NCBI RefSeq assembly: GCF_900090105.1
Contig: NZ_FMDM01000007.1
Span: 310,001 to 374,000 of the forward strand
Length of the DNA: 64,000 bases
Direction: 5' to 3'
Source of the DNA: Micromonospora humi
GTDB taxonomy: Bacteria > Actinomycetota > Actinomycetes > Mycobacteriales > Micromonosporaceae
Positions 36,021 to 46,500 of the stretch are shown piece after piece; the stretch's first letter is position 1; each line of letters starts with the position of its first letter. Position numbers and translations under genes: made by a program. The notes under the pieces are model-generated. The model was not told the origin of the DNA. It saw only the letters and a list, made by a program, of their open reading frames with translations, and did no database searches.

Positions 36021-36380
36021 TCAGAACGCGCCCCGGAGGTGCTCGACGCGGGCCTGGCCGGTGACCGGCAGCCGCACCGAGAGCACGTCGAAGCGGACCT
36101 CGTCGGCGGTGGTGCCGGTCTCGGCGAGCCACCGGGCGGCCAGGACGCGCAGCCGGCGCGCCTTCGACCGGACCACGGCCTCGGCGGGCGAGCCGTACCG
36201 CTCGGTGCGCCGCGTCTTCACCTCGCAGAAGGCGAGGACCGGGCCCTCCCAGGCGATGATGTCGATCTCCCCGTCGGGGCAGCGCCAGTTGCGCGCGATC
36301 GGGCGCAGCCCGCTCTCGATCAGGTGCCGCAGCGCGCACCGTTCGCCGTAGGCGCCGACGGCCTGGTTCCGGTTCGTCAT
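36021..36380 (-). CDS. yraN: YraN (UPF0102) endonuclease-like protein
   Basis: A 119-residue protein of the UPF0102 family with the PD-(D/E)XK nuclease fold: GERCALRHLIESG, DGEIDIIAWEGP, and FCEVKTRRTERYGSPAEAV (E-x-K). Its biochemical role is not known; it is kept beside comM and dprA. The ATG giving MTNRNQAVGAYGERC is chosen because it matches the family start; no strong ribosome-binding site is seen and a start ten codons earlier is possible. First gene of the yraN-comM-dprA operon. Confidence 0.9.
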   Translation of the reverse strand: MTNRNQAVGAYGERCALRHLIESGLRPIARNWRCPDGEIDIIAWEGPVLAFCEVKTRRTERYGSPAEAVVRSKARRLRVLAARWLAETGTTADEVRFDVLSVRLPVTGQARVEHLRGAF

Positions 36381-36407
36381 GCCGGTGAGGATGTCGGCGG
36401 CCGGCAT

Positions 36408-36470
36408 GATCGTGGGTGTCTGGTGGGGGCGGCTTGTGGACGACGGCCGCTTGTGGACGGACCCACGATC
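36408..36470. promoter_or_regulatory. Nested inverted repeat upstream of yraN
   Basis: GATCGTGGGT (36408-36417) and ACCCACGATC (36461-36470) form a perfect 10-bp stem enclosing a 43-base interior that holds the right 23-bp motif. The interior can also pair through GCGGC/GCCGC. It could be a regulatory element for yraN-comM-dprA or a breakpoint relic. Confidence 0.5.
36436..36458 (+). repeat. Inverted 23-bp motif, right copy
   Basis: GTGGAC-GACGGCCGC-TTGTGGAC on the plus strand; the left copy at 29582-29604 is in the opposite orientation with two differences. It lies 56 bp upstream of yraN. The two copies bracket the M23-yraN block. Confidence 0.6.
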
Positions 36471-36893
36471 TTGCCGCCGGTGTGCTAGGTCGGGTGCGAT
36501 GGCGGACGGTGATCGCGCCGCCGCTCTCGGGACCACATGGGCGGTTTGTGGCTACCAGTTGTGACGCCTCTTTACAGCGGAAGTTGACGTTCCTTACTGT
36601 CACGTCGCCGACAGGTACTGAACGGGGGCTCGGGTGGACCTGCGCAAGGCGTTAGCGACATATCGATGCGGTGCCGGCACGACGACGGCCGCACTCCCTT
36701 CGACGAACCCACGGTGCGGCCACTGATCACCGCCCCTCCGTGGTGATCCACGCACGTCGACATGGCCTGACCGTCGGCGCGGTGTCGGGCGTCGTCGCCC
36801 CTGCCGTACCTGATTGACCCTCACTCACTTTTCCCCGCGTACCGCGCGGGTCCTTCGGTGTGCTCACACACCTGCGCAATGAGGAGTGCTTTG
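36471..36893. other. Non-coding region before the LamG gene
   Basis: About 420 bp without a gene. Features seen: possible -35-like TTGACG near 36583 and TTGACC near 36814 without a convincing -10; inverted repeats GATCACC/GGTGATC (36725-36748) and GGTGTG/CACACC (36857-36872), the latter just before the ribosome-binding site. These could be operators for the secreted-toxin locus, but nothing is conserved enough to name. Confidence 0.45.
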
Positions 36894-39800
36894 GTGACAA
36901 GACGTGGAATCGCCCCCGAGCGGCGCCGTCGCGGCCTCGCCGCGTCGGTCGTCGCACTGGCCCTGGTGGCCGTCGCCGGTCCGACCGCGATGCCGTCGCC
37001 GGCCGGGGCGGAACCGGCGGCCCCCGAGCCGGCGGCCGCCCCCGAGGCGCCCGCGCTGAGCGAGGTCGACGCCCTGGCGCAGGCCGGGAAGCTCAAGGCG
37101 CCGGTGGAGGTGACGAGCCTCAGGAACGAGCACTCGCGTGTGCTGGCGACCCCGCGGGGCACCCTCGTGCTGGAGACCTACGCGGAGCCGCAGTGGACGA
37201 AGGGCCGCGACGGTGGTCCGTGGCGGAAGATCGACACGCGGCTCGAACGGCGGGCCGACGGATCGGTGGCGCCGGTGGCGACGCTGACGGACGTGTCGTT
37301 CACCGCCGGCGGCAGCGGCCCGACGATCCGGCTGCCCCTGGCCGAGGGGCAGGTTTCCCTGTCCTGGCCCGCTGACCTGCCGGCACCGACGCTCGACGGT
37401 GACACCGCCGTCTACGCCTCGGTGCTGCCGGACGTGGACCTGCGGCTGCGGGCGCTTCGTGACGGGTTCACCTGGGCTCTGGTGGTCAGGTCCGCGCAGG
37501 CGGCGGCGAACCCGGCGCTGGACGAGCTGCGCTTCGCGCTGCGTACCACGGGATCGCTCACCAAGCGGTCCCGGTCCGGCGGTGGGTTCGAGGTCGCCGA
37601 CGGCAACGGTCGTTCCGTGCTGTCCGCTGGCGGAGCCCTGATGTGGGACTCGGCCGGTGTGGCGACGGGCGCCACGGGCCGGGCGGCGGCTGCGTTCGCG
37701 GCGCAGGACCGGCGTGACGCGCTGCGGGTGGTGCCGGACCGGGCGCGCAAGGCGGAGATCCCGACCGGGGTCCAGGGCGAGGATCTGGTGATCCGGCCGG
37801 ACCGGTCGCTGCTGCGCGGCAAGAGCACCGTGTACCCGGTCGTCATCGACCCGTGGAGCACGATCGAGAAGACCCGGTGGGGTTACTCGAGCACCAACGA
37901 CGCGACCCGCAACGACGGGGTGGCCCGGGTCGGCAAGGACCCTGAGGGATCCGGCACGTACCGCTCCTACTTCTCGTTCAAGCTCACCTCGCTGTCCGGC
38001 AAGACGATCCGCGACGCCAAGTTCCTGACCGAGATGACGCACTCGTGGGACTGCGGCAACACGCCGGTGAACCTGTGGCGTACGGCCGACATGGCGACCA
38101 CCGGCAAGCAGGCCTGGTCCGGGCCGAGCTTCTCCAAGTGGTTGGAGGAGCGTTCGGCGCACGCGCACAAGCCGTCGGGCGGTGCCGGCTGCAGCGACGA
38201 TCCGCAGCCGGACAAGCCGATGGAGTTCGCGAGCCAGAACGTCATCGACGACATCAGCGCCAACCGGGGCCAGGACATCTACACGCTGGCGCTGTCGATC
38301 CGGCAGTCCGACGGAACGTCGGAGTCGACGAGCAACTGGTGGAAGAAGTTCGACCCGGTGCAGACCAAGCTGACGATCGAGTACAACACCAACCCCAACA
38401 CCCCGACCGCGGCGCAGCTGACGACCCACGCCGGCTACACCGCGCCGGCGCAGCCCTGCGTGACAGGCACGTCGCGGCCTGCGGTGCGCTCGGACTTCCC
38501 GTGGCTGAAGGCGACGGTGAGCGACCCGGACGGCAGCGGCGGCGGCAGCCTCGCCGGCGTCTTCACGCTCCAGAAGCTGGTGGGCAGCACCTGGACGAAC
38601 GTGTCCGGCTGGCCGAAGACCGACTCCGGGGTCGCGCCCGGGGCCAAGGCGGAGCTGCAGTTGACCACGAAGACGGTGAACGGCGAGCTCTACCGGTGGC
38701 AGGTGCAGACCAGGGACACGCTGGGCGGGGTGTCGGCGAGCGCGTCACCGTGGTGCGAGTTCTCCATCGACTACTCGGCGCCCGCCTCGACCCCGACCGT
38801 CACGGCCGCCGACGGGCTCTACCCGGAGGCGCCACCGCGTGGCACCGATCTGGATTCGCACGGATCGCCAGGCTACTCGGGACGGTTCACGTTCTCGGCC
38901 AACGGCGCGGCGGACGTCTACGACTACGTCTACCAGGTCAACGGAGGCCCGGAGATGACGGTGCGGGCAAGCCAGCTGGGCGGCCCGGCGACGGTCTGGA
39001 TCACGCCGACCGTGCGGCTGGAGAACGTGGTGACCGTGCGCAGCCGCGACCAGGCCGGCAACCCCTCCGCCACGTACGACTACGTCTTCTACGCCGGTGA
39101 CCCCTCGGCCCCGGTCGCCCACTGGGCGATGGACGAGGGAACCGGCACCACCCTCGCCAACAAGATCGACGGTGGGGCCGCGGCGACGCTGACCCCCACG
39201 CCGAAGTGGGCGGACTCCCGAGTGCTGGGCACGCACAAGCAGTCCGGCAAGGACTGGGCGGTCGAACTCGACGGCGTCGACGACCAGGCCGCCACCGCGG
39301 GAGCGGTGATCGACACGACGCGCAGCTTCTCCTTCGCGGCGTGGGTGCGGGCCGACGCCGTCGGCGGAGTGGTCGTGGCGCAGGTGGGCGCCAACAAGAG
39401 CCCGTTCGAGCTGCAGTACTACCCGACGAAGCAACGCTGGTGTTTCGTCAGCTACGCCTCGGACACCGCCTATGCGGCTTCCACGCCTTCGCCCGCCTGC
39501 GCCACCGACCCGGTGCAGCCGGGAGTGTGGGTGCATCTGACGGGCGTCTACGACGCCGGCGCCAGCAGCCAACTCGCCCTCTACGTCAACGGCGTGCGCA
39601 AGGGCACCGGTGCGACCAGTGCCGCTCCGTGGTCCGCGACCGGTCCGCTGCTGATCGGCGCCGGGCGCAACGGCGCACCGACCGGATGGGTCAAGGGGGC
39701 GATCAGTGAGGTGCGCGTCTGGAACCGGGCGATCGATCCGGACATCGACCTGGTCGGCCTCGTGCGTCCCGTTCGCGTGGGCCAGTGGGAGATGGAGGAC

Positions 39801-40424
39801 GACGACCAGGAGGAACCTCGACAGGCTGGTGACTCGTCCGGCTACCAACACCCGCTGAGCCTCACCGCTTCGCCCTCCGCCCAGTGGACGTCGGACGGCT
39901 TCGACTCCATGGGTCTGACCTTCAATGGGTCCGGTGGCGCTGTGTCGGACGGTCCGGTGTTGCGCACCGATCAGTCCTACACGGTCTCGGCGTGGGTACG
40001 TTTCACCGGCGGTACCGGCGCGCGGACCGTGATCGCGCAGGACGGTACGAACATCTCCAGTTCGTTCCTGAGCTGTCGTACCGACGCCAACGGTTCCCGG
40101 TGGTCGGTGATGGTCCGATCGGGTGACTCGACGGCCGCCTCCGGGTTCTACGTCTACGGCAGCAACTGCGTGGTCAACCAGTGGGCGCACCTCTCCGCTG
40201 TGCAGGACGTGACCACCAAGACCATCAGCCTCTACGTCAACGGCTTGCTGGTCAGTCAGAGCACGCCCACCTTCGCGCCGTGGCACGGCGCGGGCGGCCT
40301 GTCGGTCGGTCGGGGCAAGTGGGGTGCGCCGACCGACTACTTCAACGGCGACATCGACCGCGTCCAGGTGTGGCAGGGGGCGCTCAGCGCCGCCGAGGTC
40401 CAAGCCGTGGCCGCCGGATTCTGA
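36894..40424 (+). CDS. Secreted LamG-domain protein, companion of the RHS toxin
   Basis: A 1,176-residue exported protein. GTG start with GAGGAG about seven bases upstream, then an Arg-rich n-region and a signal peptide ending near AGA-EP. A beta-sandwich domain like DNRLRE proteins (about residues 315-500), an Fn3-like region (about 500-690) and two LamG/concanavalin-like domains (about 740-950 and 960-1172, each with FSFAAWVR or YTVSAWVR and LYVNG) follow. No catalytic site is seen, so it probably binds carbohydrate or surface polymers. It is 131 bp upstream of the RHS toxin and in the same direction; such pairs are common in actinobacteria, but the joint function is unknown. Confidence 0.85.
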   Translation: MTRRGIAPERRRRGLAASVVALALVAVAGPTAMPSPAGAEPAAPEPAAAPEAPALSEVDALAQAGKLKAPVEVTSLRNEHSRVLATPRGTLVLETYAEPQWTKGRDGGPWRKIDTRLERRADGSVAPVATLTDVSFTAGGSGPTIRLPLAEGQVSLSWPADLPAPTLDGDTAVYASVLPDVDLRLRALRDGFTWALVVRSAQAAANPALDELRFALRTTGSLTKRSRSGGGFEVADGNGRSVLSAGGALMWDSAGVATGATGRAAAAFAAQDRRDALRVVPDRARKAEIPTGVQGEDLVIRPDRSLLRGKSTVYPVVIDPWSTIEKTRWGYSSTNDATRNDGVARVGKDPEGSGTYRSYFSFKLTSLSGKTIRDAKFLTEMTHSWDCGNTPVNLWRTADMATTGKQAWSGPSFSKWLEERSAHAHKPSGGAGCSDDPQPDKPMEFASQNVIDDISANRGQDIYTLALSIRQSDGTSESTSNWWKKFDPVQTKLTIEYNTNPNTPTAAQLTTHAGYTAPAQPCVTGTSRPAVRSDFPWLKATVSDPDGSGGGSLAGVFTLQKLVGSTWTNVSGWPKTDSGVAPGAKAELQLTTKTVNGELYRWQVQTRDTLGGVSASASPWCEFSIDYSAPASTPTVTAADGLYPEAPPRGTDLDSHGSPGYSGRFTFSANGAADVYDYVYQVNGGPEMTVRASQLGGPATVWITPTVRLENVVTVRSRDQAGNPSATYDYVFYAGDPSAPVAHWAMDEGTGTTLANKIDGGAAATLTPTPKWADSRVLGTHKQSGKDWAVELDGVDDQAATAGAVIDTTRSFSFAAWVRADAVGGVVVAQVGANKSPFELQYYPTKQRWCFVSYASDTAYAASTPSPACATDPVQPGVWVHLTGVYDAGASSQLALYVNGVRKGTGATSAAPWSATGPLLIGAGRNGAPTGWVKGAISEVRVWNRAIDPDIDLVGLVRPVRVGQWEMEDDDQEEPRQAGDSSGYQHPLSLTASPSAQWTSDGFDSMGLTFNGSGGAVSDGPVLRTDQSYTVSAWVRFTGGTGARTVIAQDGTNISSSFLSCRTDANGSRWSVMVRSGDSTAASGFYVYGSNCVVNQWAHLSAVQDVTTKTISLYVNGLLVSQSTPTFAPWHGAGGLSVGRGKWGAPTDYFNGDIDRVQVWQGALSAAEVQAVAAGF

Positions 40425-40463
40425 CACCGCACCGCATACGTCGATCTCTCGAACGGTTCGGGT

Positions 40464-40482
40464 GCCACGCGGAGAGCGTGGC
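40464..40482 (+). terminator. Hairpin between the LamG and RHS genes
   Basis: GCCACGC and GCGTGGC pair perfectly (7 bp) with a five-base loop in the 131-bp gap. It may partly terminate the LamG message and set the ratio of the two products. Confidence 0.35.
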
Positions 40483-40555
40483 GCCCGGACCTCCCAGCAA
40501 CCTCCCGCGCGAGCCGGTGCGGGGGCGGACACCCGTGACCCTTCGAAGGGACCTG

Positions 40556-43500
40556 ATGAGAACTGCCAGAGCTGGTCGGTCGCACCGCAATCGCGGGCGA
40601 ATGCCGGCCGTCAACGCCATGAGGAGCGGAACCCGACGGGCCGTCACCATCGGCCTGGTCGCGTTGCTCGCCGCTGCGGTCGGCGGGCAGATTCCCGCCC
40701 GGGCGCAGCGCCCGGCCGGGGCTCCCCACCTCGAGCCGCAGCGGTATCCGTCCGCCCCGCTGCACGAGGTCAAGCGGGCCAAGCCGAGCAAGGACACCGG
40801 CTCCGCGGACGTGAAGCGACCCGCCCCGGTGTGGCCGAGCACGTCCGCCGCCGAGGTGGCGCTGCCGGCGACCGCCGCCGGCGACCGATCGGCCACAACC
40901 GCCGTACGCGCCGGCACCCTTCCGGTGACGGTTCGGCCCGTCGCCGGCTCGCCGACGGCCCGCTCGGCCGCATCCGTCCCCGGCAAGGTGCGGGTGGAGG
41001 TGTTGTCGCGCACCGAGACCGCCGCCGCCGGAGTGAACGGTTTGCTCCTGCGGGTGGGCCGCTCCGACGGGACACGATCGGCCGGGCAGGTCGAGATCGG
41101 CGTCGACTACGCCGCCTTCGCCTCCGCGTACGGTGCGGACTGGTCGACGCGGCTGCGGCTTGAGCGGCTGCCCGAGTGCGCGCTGACCGCGCCCTCTACC
41201 AGGGACTGCGGTCCGGTCGCGTTGGGCTCGCGCAACAACGTCCGCACCCGGACGGTGTCGGCGACCGTTTCGGCGGCCCCGGTGAGCGGGGCGGTGTCAT
41301 CCGCGGAGGCCAAGCGGCTCGGTGTCGCTCCGGCGGCCGCCAGTGCGGGGACCCTCGTCGCGCTGACCAGCGGTCCCTCCGGCGGTGCGGGTAACTTCAC
41401 CGCGTCCAGCCTCAGCCCGTCCTCGTCGTGGAGCCAGAGCGGTGCCACGGGCAGCTTCCAGTGGTCCTACCCGATGCGCACGCCGCCGGGGCCGGGTGGG
41501 CCTTCGCCCTCGCTCACCGTCGGTTACTCGTCCCAGTCCGTGGATGGCCGGCACGCCGCGTCCAACAACCAGCCGGGCGCCTTCGGTGAGGGCTTCGACT
41601 ACTCTCCGGGCTTCATCGAACGCCGTTACAAGGCCTGCTCCGACGACATGGGCGGCAACGCCAACAACACGGTCAAGACCGGTGACCTGTGTTGGGGGCC
41701 GGACAACGCCGTGATGTCGCTCAACGGCAGCTCCGTGGAACTGCTCAAGGGCAGTGACGGCAAGTGGCACCCGCGCAACGAGGACGGTTCGAAGATCGAG
41801 CTGGCCACCACGCCCGCCTACAGCAACGGCGACGACAACAACGAGTACTGGAAGGTCACGACCACCGACGGCACCCAGTACTGGTTCGGCCGCCACCAAC
41901 TGCCCGGATGGACGACAGGGAAGCCCACGACGAACTCGGTGCTCACCGTCCCGGTCTACGGCAACAACCCGGGTGAGCCCTGCTACGCCGCCACATTCGC
42001 CGCCTCTGACTGCAACGACAAACGGCAGGCCTGGCGCTGGAACCTGGACTATGTCCAGGACATCCACGGCAACACCATGTCCTACTGGTGGGCCAAGGAG
42101 ACCAACTACTACGCCAAGAACAAGGTCACCTCGACTCCGGTCGTCTACGACCGGGCCGGCTACCTGACCCGCATCGACTACGGCAGTGACAACCGGGACA
42201 ACAACGAGTACGCCGCCTCCTCGCCCTACGTCGAGAACGTCCCCGTTCGCATCGACCTGACGAACATCGACCGCTGCCTGTCCAATTGCACGACCAAGAA
42301 CGAGACCACCTGGCCGGACACACCGTGGGACCAGGAATGCCTGGCCTCCACCAAGCCCTGCCTGAACGGGTCGCCCACGTTCTGGTCGGCCAAGCGGACC
42401 ACCGAGGTCCTGACCAAGGTGTGGAAGGGGAGCGCATACCAGAAGGTGGATTCCTGGACGTTCCGGCAGTCCTTCCCGGACCCGGGTGACGGCACCCGCG
42501 CCGGCCTGTGGCTCGAGGGCATCACCCACAAGGGCCTCAACGGCGGCACGGTCACCGCGCCGGAGGTGACCTTCGAACGAGTCCAGATGCAGAACCGGGT
42601 CGACGCGGCGGGCAGCGACTGGGCCCTCGCCATGAACTGGCACCGGGTCAAGCAGATCAGCCTGGAGACCGGCGGCAAGATCTTCGTCACCTACAGCGAC
42701 CCGGAGTGCGTCAAGGGCAGCAAGATGCCGTCGAAGAGCGCGTTGGACAGCAATACGCTGCTCTGCTACCCGGTCAGGTGGACGCCGCCGGGTTACACCG
42801 ACAAGGTCACCGACTTCTTCCACAAGTACGTGGTGAAGGAGGTGCAGCAGATCGACGAGGTCGGCGGCGCGCGGCCGGTGCGCACCGCCTACGACTATCT
42901 CAACGACAACGACGAACCGCTGTGGCACTACGAGGACGACACCGGTATCGCTCCGGACGACACCCGTACCTGGTCGCAGTGGCGGGGATACCCGACGGTC
43001 GTCACCTACCTCGGTGAGGGCGTCGACCGCACCAAGACCGAGACCCTGTACTTCCGCGGCATGTACGGCGACAAGCTCGCCGCGGGCGGGACCCGCACCA
43101 CAAAGGTGCAGGGCAGGGAGGGTGGTCCGGCCAACGACTACGAGCACTTCGCGGGCAGCCCTCGGGAGACCATCACCTGGCTCGGCGCCACCGTCCTCGC
43201 CGCCACCGTCACCGACATGTGGCGCTCCGACCCGCCCACCGCCACGCGTTCCGGCACACCCGTCGCGGAGGCCCGGTACGCCCGGATCGGCGCGACGCAC
43301 GCCCGCGGGACAACCGACGGCGGTATCCAGCGGACCACGACCACCACCAGCTATGACGAATACGGCATGCCGACCGACGTCGAGGACGGCGGGGACGACA
43401 GCAAGACCGGCGACGAAGCATGCGTGAAGACCGAGTACAGCCGTAACACCACGAAGTGGTTGCTCGACCCGGTGCGGCGGACGCACGGCTGGGTCGGCGG

Positions 43501-46500
43501 GTGCGGCACCACTCCCACCGCGGAGAACCAGATCACCGCGGACACCCGCTTCAGCTTCGACTCGCAGGCGTACGGTGCGGCGCCGACCAGCGGTCTGGCG
43601 ACCGCGGTGGAAACGATCACGGGCTTCAGCGGCGGAACCCGGACGTACAAGAAGGTGTCTTCGGCCACCTACGACGCCTACGGGCGGGTCGACGCGAGCT
43701 TCGACATCGCCGGGGAGAAGACCGACACGGACTACGTGCCGGCGTCCGGCGGGCCGGTCACGCAGGTGATCACCACGAACCCGCTCTTGTGGAAGAGCAC
43801 CGTCGATCTCGACCCCGCCTTCGGTGTGCCGGTGAAGATCACCGATCCCAACAATCGGGTGACCGAGGTCACCTACGACGCCGCGGGGCGCACCACCGCG
43901 GTCTGGCTGCCCAACCGTGACCGCGCCATCTACGGGTCGGCGCCCTCGAACAGCTACAGCTACACCCTGTCCAGGTCGCAGCCCTCGTTCATCACCACCA
44001 AGGCGTTGAACGCCGGCGGCGGCACCGACACCTCCTACCTTCTTCTCGACGGTCTGGGCCGCCCCCGGCAGGCACAGGAGCCGGCGTACGGCAGTGGCCG
44101 GATCCTGGCCGACACCTTCTACGACGCCGCCGGCCGCATCTACAAGGAGAACGCCGCCTACTTCGACGCCGGCGCCATCGACACCACCATCATCAAGTTC
44201 CGCGACGACAAGGACGTGCCCAGCCAGACCAAGACCCTGTACGACACGGCCGGCCGCCCGATCCACTCGCTCCTCCTCGGCACCAACGCCGGCGTGCAGG
44301 TGGAGAAGGCCCGGACCTCCACGACCTACCACGGCGATCACACCACCGTGACGCCGCCGACGGGTGACGCGGCCACCACGGTGTGGACGGACCTGTACGG
44401 CCGGACCGAGAAGCTCTGGCAGTACCACGGTCCCACCGCGACCGGGACCTACGACGAAACCAGCTACACCTACCACCCGGTGGGGCAGTTGGCGACCGTC
44501 AAGGACCCGTCCGGCAACACCTGGTCCTACTCCTACGACATCCAGGGCCGGCCCACCTCCACCACCGACCCGGACACCGGCATCTCGACCAGCAAGTACA
44601 ACGACCTGGGCGAGCTGGAGCGGACCACCGACGCCCGCCCCGACACCCCGGACATCTGGTACACCTACGACAGGATGGGGCGGCCACTGACCACCCGGGA
44701 GGGCAGCCTCACCGGCCCGAAGCGGACCGAGTTCACCTACGACTCGCCGATCAAGGGCGCGATGAAGTCGTCCTCACGCTGGATCGGCGCGGAGGAGTAT
44801 CGCAACGAACTGGTCTCGGTCGACAAGATGGACCGGCCCACCCAGACCAAGCTGACGCTGCCCTCCTCGCAGGCAGGCTTCTGTGGCATCGGCGCGGTCA
44901 CCTGCACCTTCACTTCCAAAGCCAGCTTCCTTGCCGACGGATCGCCCAACACCCGCACCCTCCCTGCGGCCGGCGGACTCAGCGAAGAGGTCCTCAATTA
45001 CCAGTACGACAGCACCTACGCCCTGCTGGACAAGCTCGCGACCAACTACGGCGATGCCAGCTACTACGCGATCGAGTCCAAGTACACGAGCCTGCACGAA
45101 CTGAGCATCATCACCCGCTCCACCCAGCTGACCGGCACGAAGTCCGTCAAGACGCAGGACACGTTCGATCCGGCCACCGGCCGGGTCACGAACAGTTCGC
45201 TCCAGCGCTCGACCGGGCCCGTTCCGGTCGCGAACACCTCCTACGAGTACGACGCGAGCGGCAACCTTCTCAAGATCGATGACAATTCGGTCGCAAGACC
45301 GCGTGACACCCAGTGCTTCGCCTACGACCACCAACGCCGCCTGACCGAGGCCTGGACGCCGGCCTCCTACGACTGCGGCGCGAAGCCGCAGGCGGAGTCG
45401 GAACTGGGCGGGCCGGCACCGTACTGGCAGCAGTGGTCGTTCGGCGCTGCGGACCACCCGCAGGGGCGCGTCGGTAACCGCCTGACCCAGGTCGAGCGCG
45501 GCACGCCGACCGGCACGGTCACCACCTCCTACTCCTACCCGGCGGCCAAGGCGGCGCAGCCGCACCGGCTCGACGGTTGGAGCAGGACCGACAACACCGG
45601 CACGACCACCGGTTCGTACACCTATGACGAAGCCGGCAACATGAAGACCCGCCCCGGAAAGTCGGGGCAGCAGACCATGAGCTGGGACGTCGAGGGACAC
45701 CTGACCTCGGTGACGGACAGCGCCGGGAGCAACTCCTACATCTACGACGCCAGCGGCAACCGGCTCATCGCCACCGACCCCACCGGCAGCACGCTGTTCC
45801 TCGGCGACCAGGAGGTGCGCAAGAACGGCACCAACGGCCAGGTGAGCGCCATCCGCTACTACGGGTTCAACGGCGAGGTCATCGCCCAACGCACCGTCAC
45901 CGGCATCACCTGGTTGGCCAGCGACCACCAGGGGACCTCCCAGGTCAGCATCACCAACGACACCAACCAGACCATCACCCAACGCCGCCAGACGCCCTAC
46001 GGCGCTCCGCGCGGCGCCGCGGTCACCTGGCCGAACCAACAGGGGTTCCTCGGCGGCTACCAGGACCCCACCGGTCTGACGCACCTGGGCGCCCGGGAGT
46101 ACGACCCGTCCATCGGCCGGTTCGTTTCCGCCGACCCGATCAACGACCCCGGCAACCCACAGCAGATGCAGGCGTACGCCTACGCCTCCAACAACCCCAC
46201 CACCTACGCCGACCCCAGCGGCGAGATCATCCCCGAGTACGCAGGGATCGACACCCCCAAGGGCCTCTGCCCGCGCACCATCGACGGATACGCCTGCCAG
46301 GACGTTGTCGAAAAGTACAAGCCACAGTCGACCCGTCGTGACAAGGGCCTGGTCAACAACAAGGTGCTTCACGACGCGGCGGGGGTGGTGTCCTGGGTGC
46401 CGGTCCTCGGCACGGGAGCCGACGCGGCCGATGCCGCTCTCTATCTCCACGAAGGCGACACGAAGTCGGCCATCATCACGATGGCCCCGGGCCCGCCGGT

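Noticed and set aside
41297..44476. A 1,059-residue minus-strand ORF within the RHS gene
   Set aside because: It is a composition-driven shadow; the plus-strand frame has YD repeats and the HINT domain.
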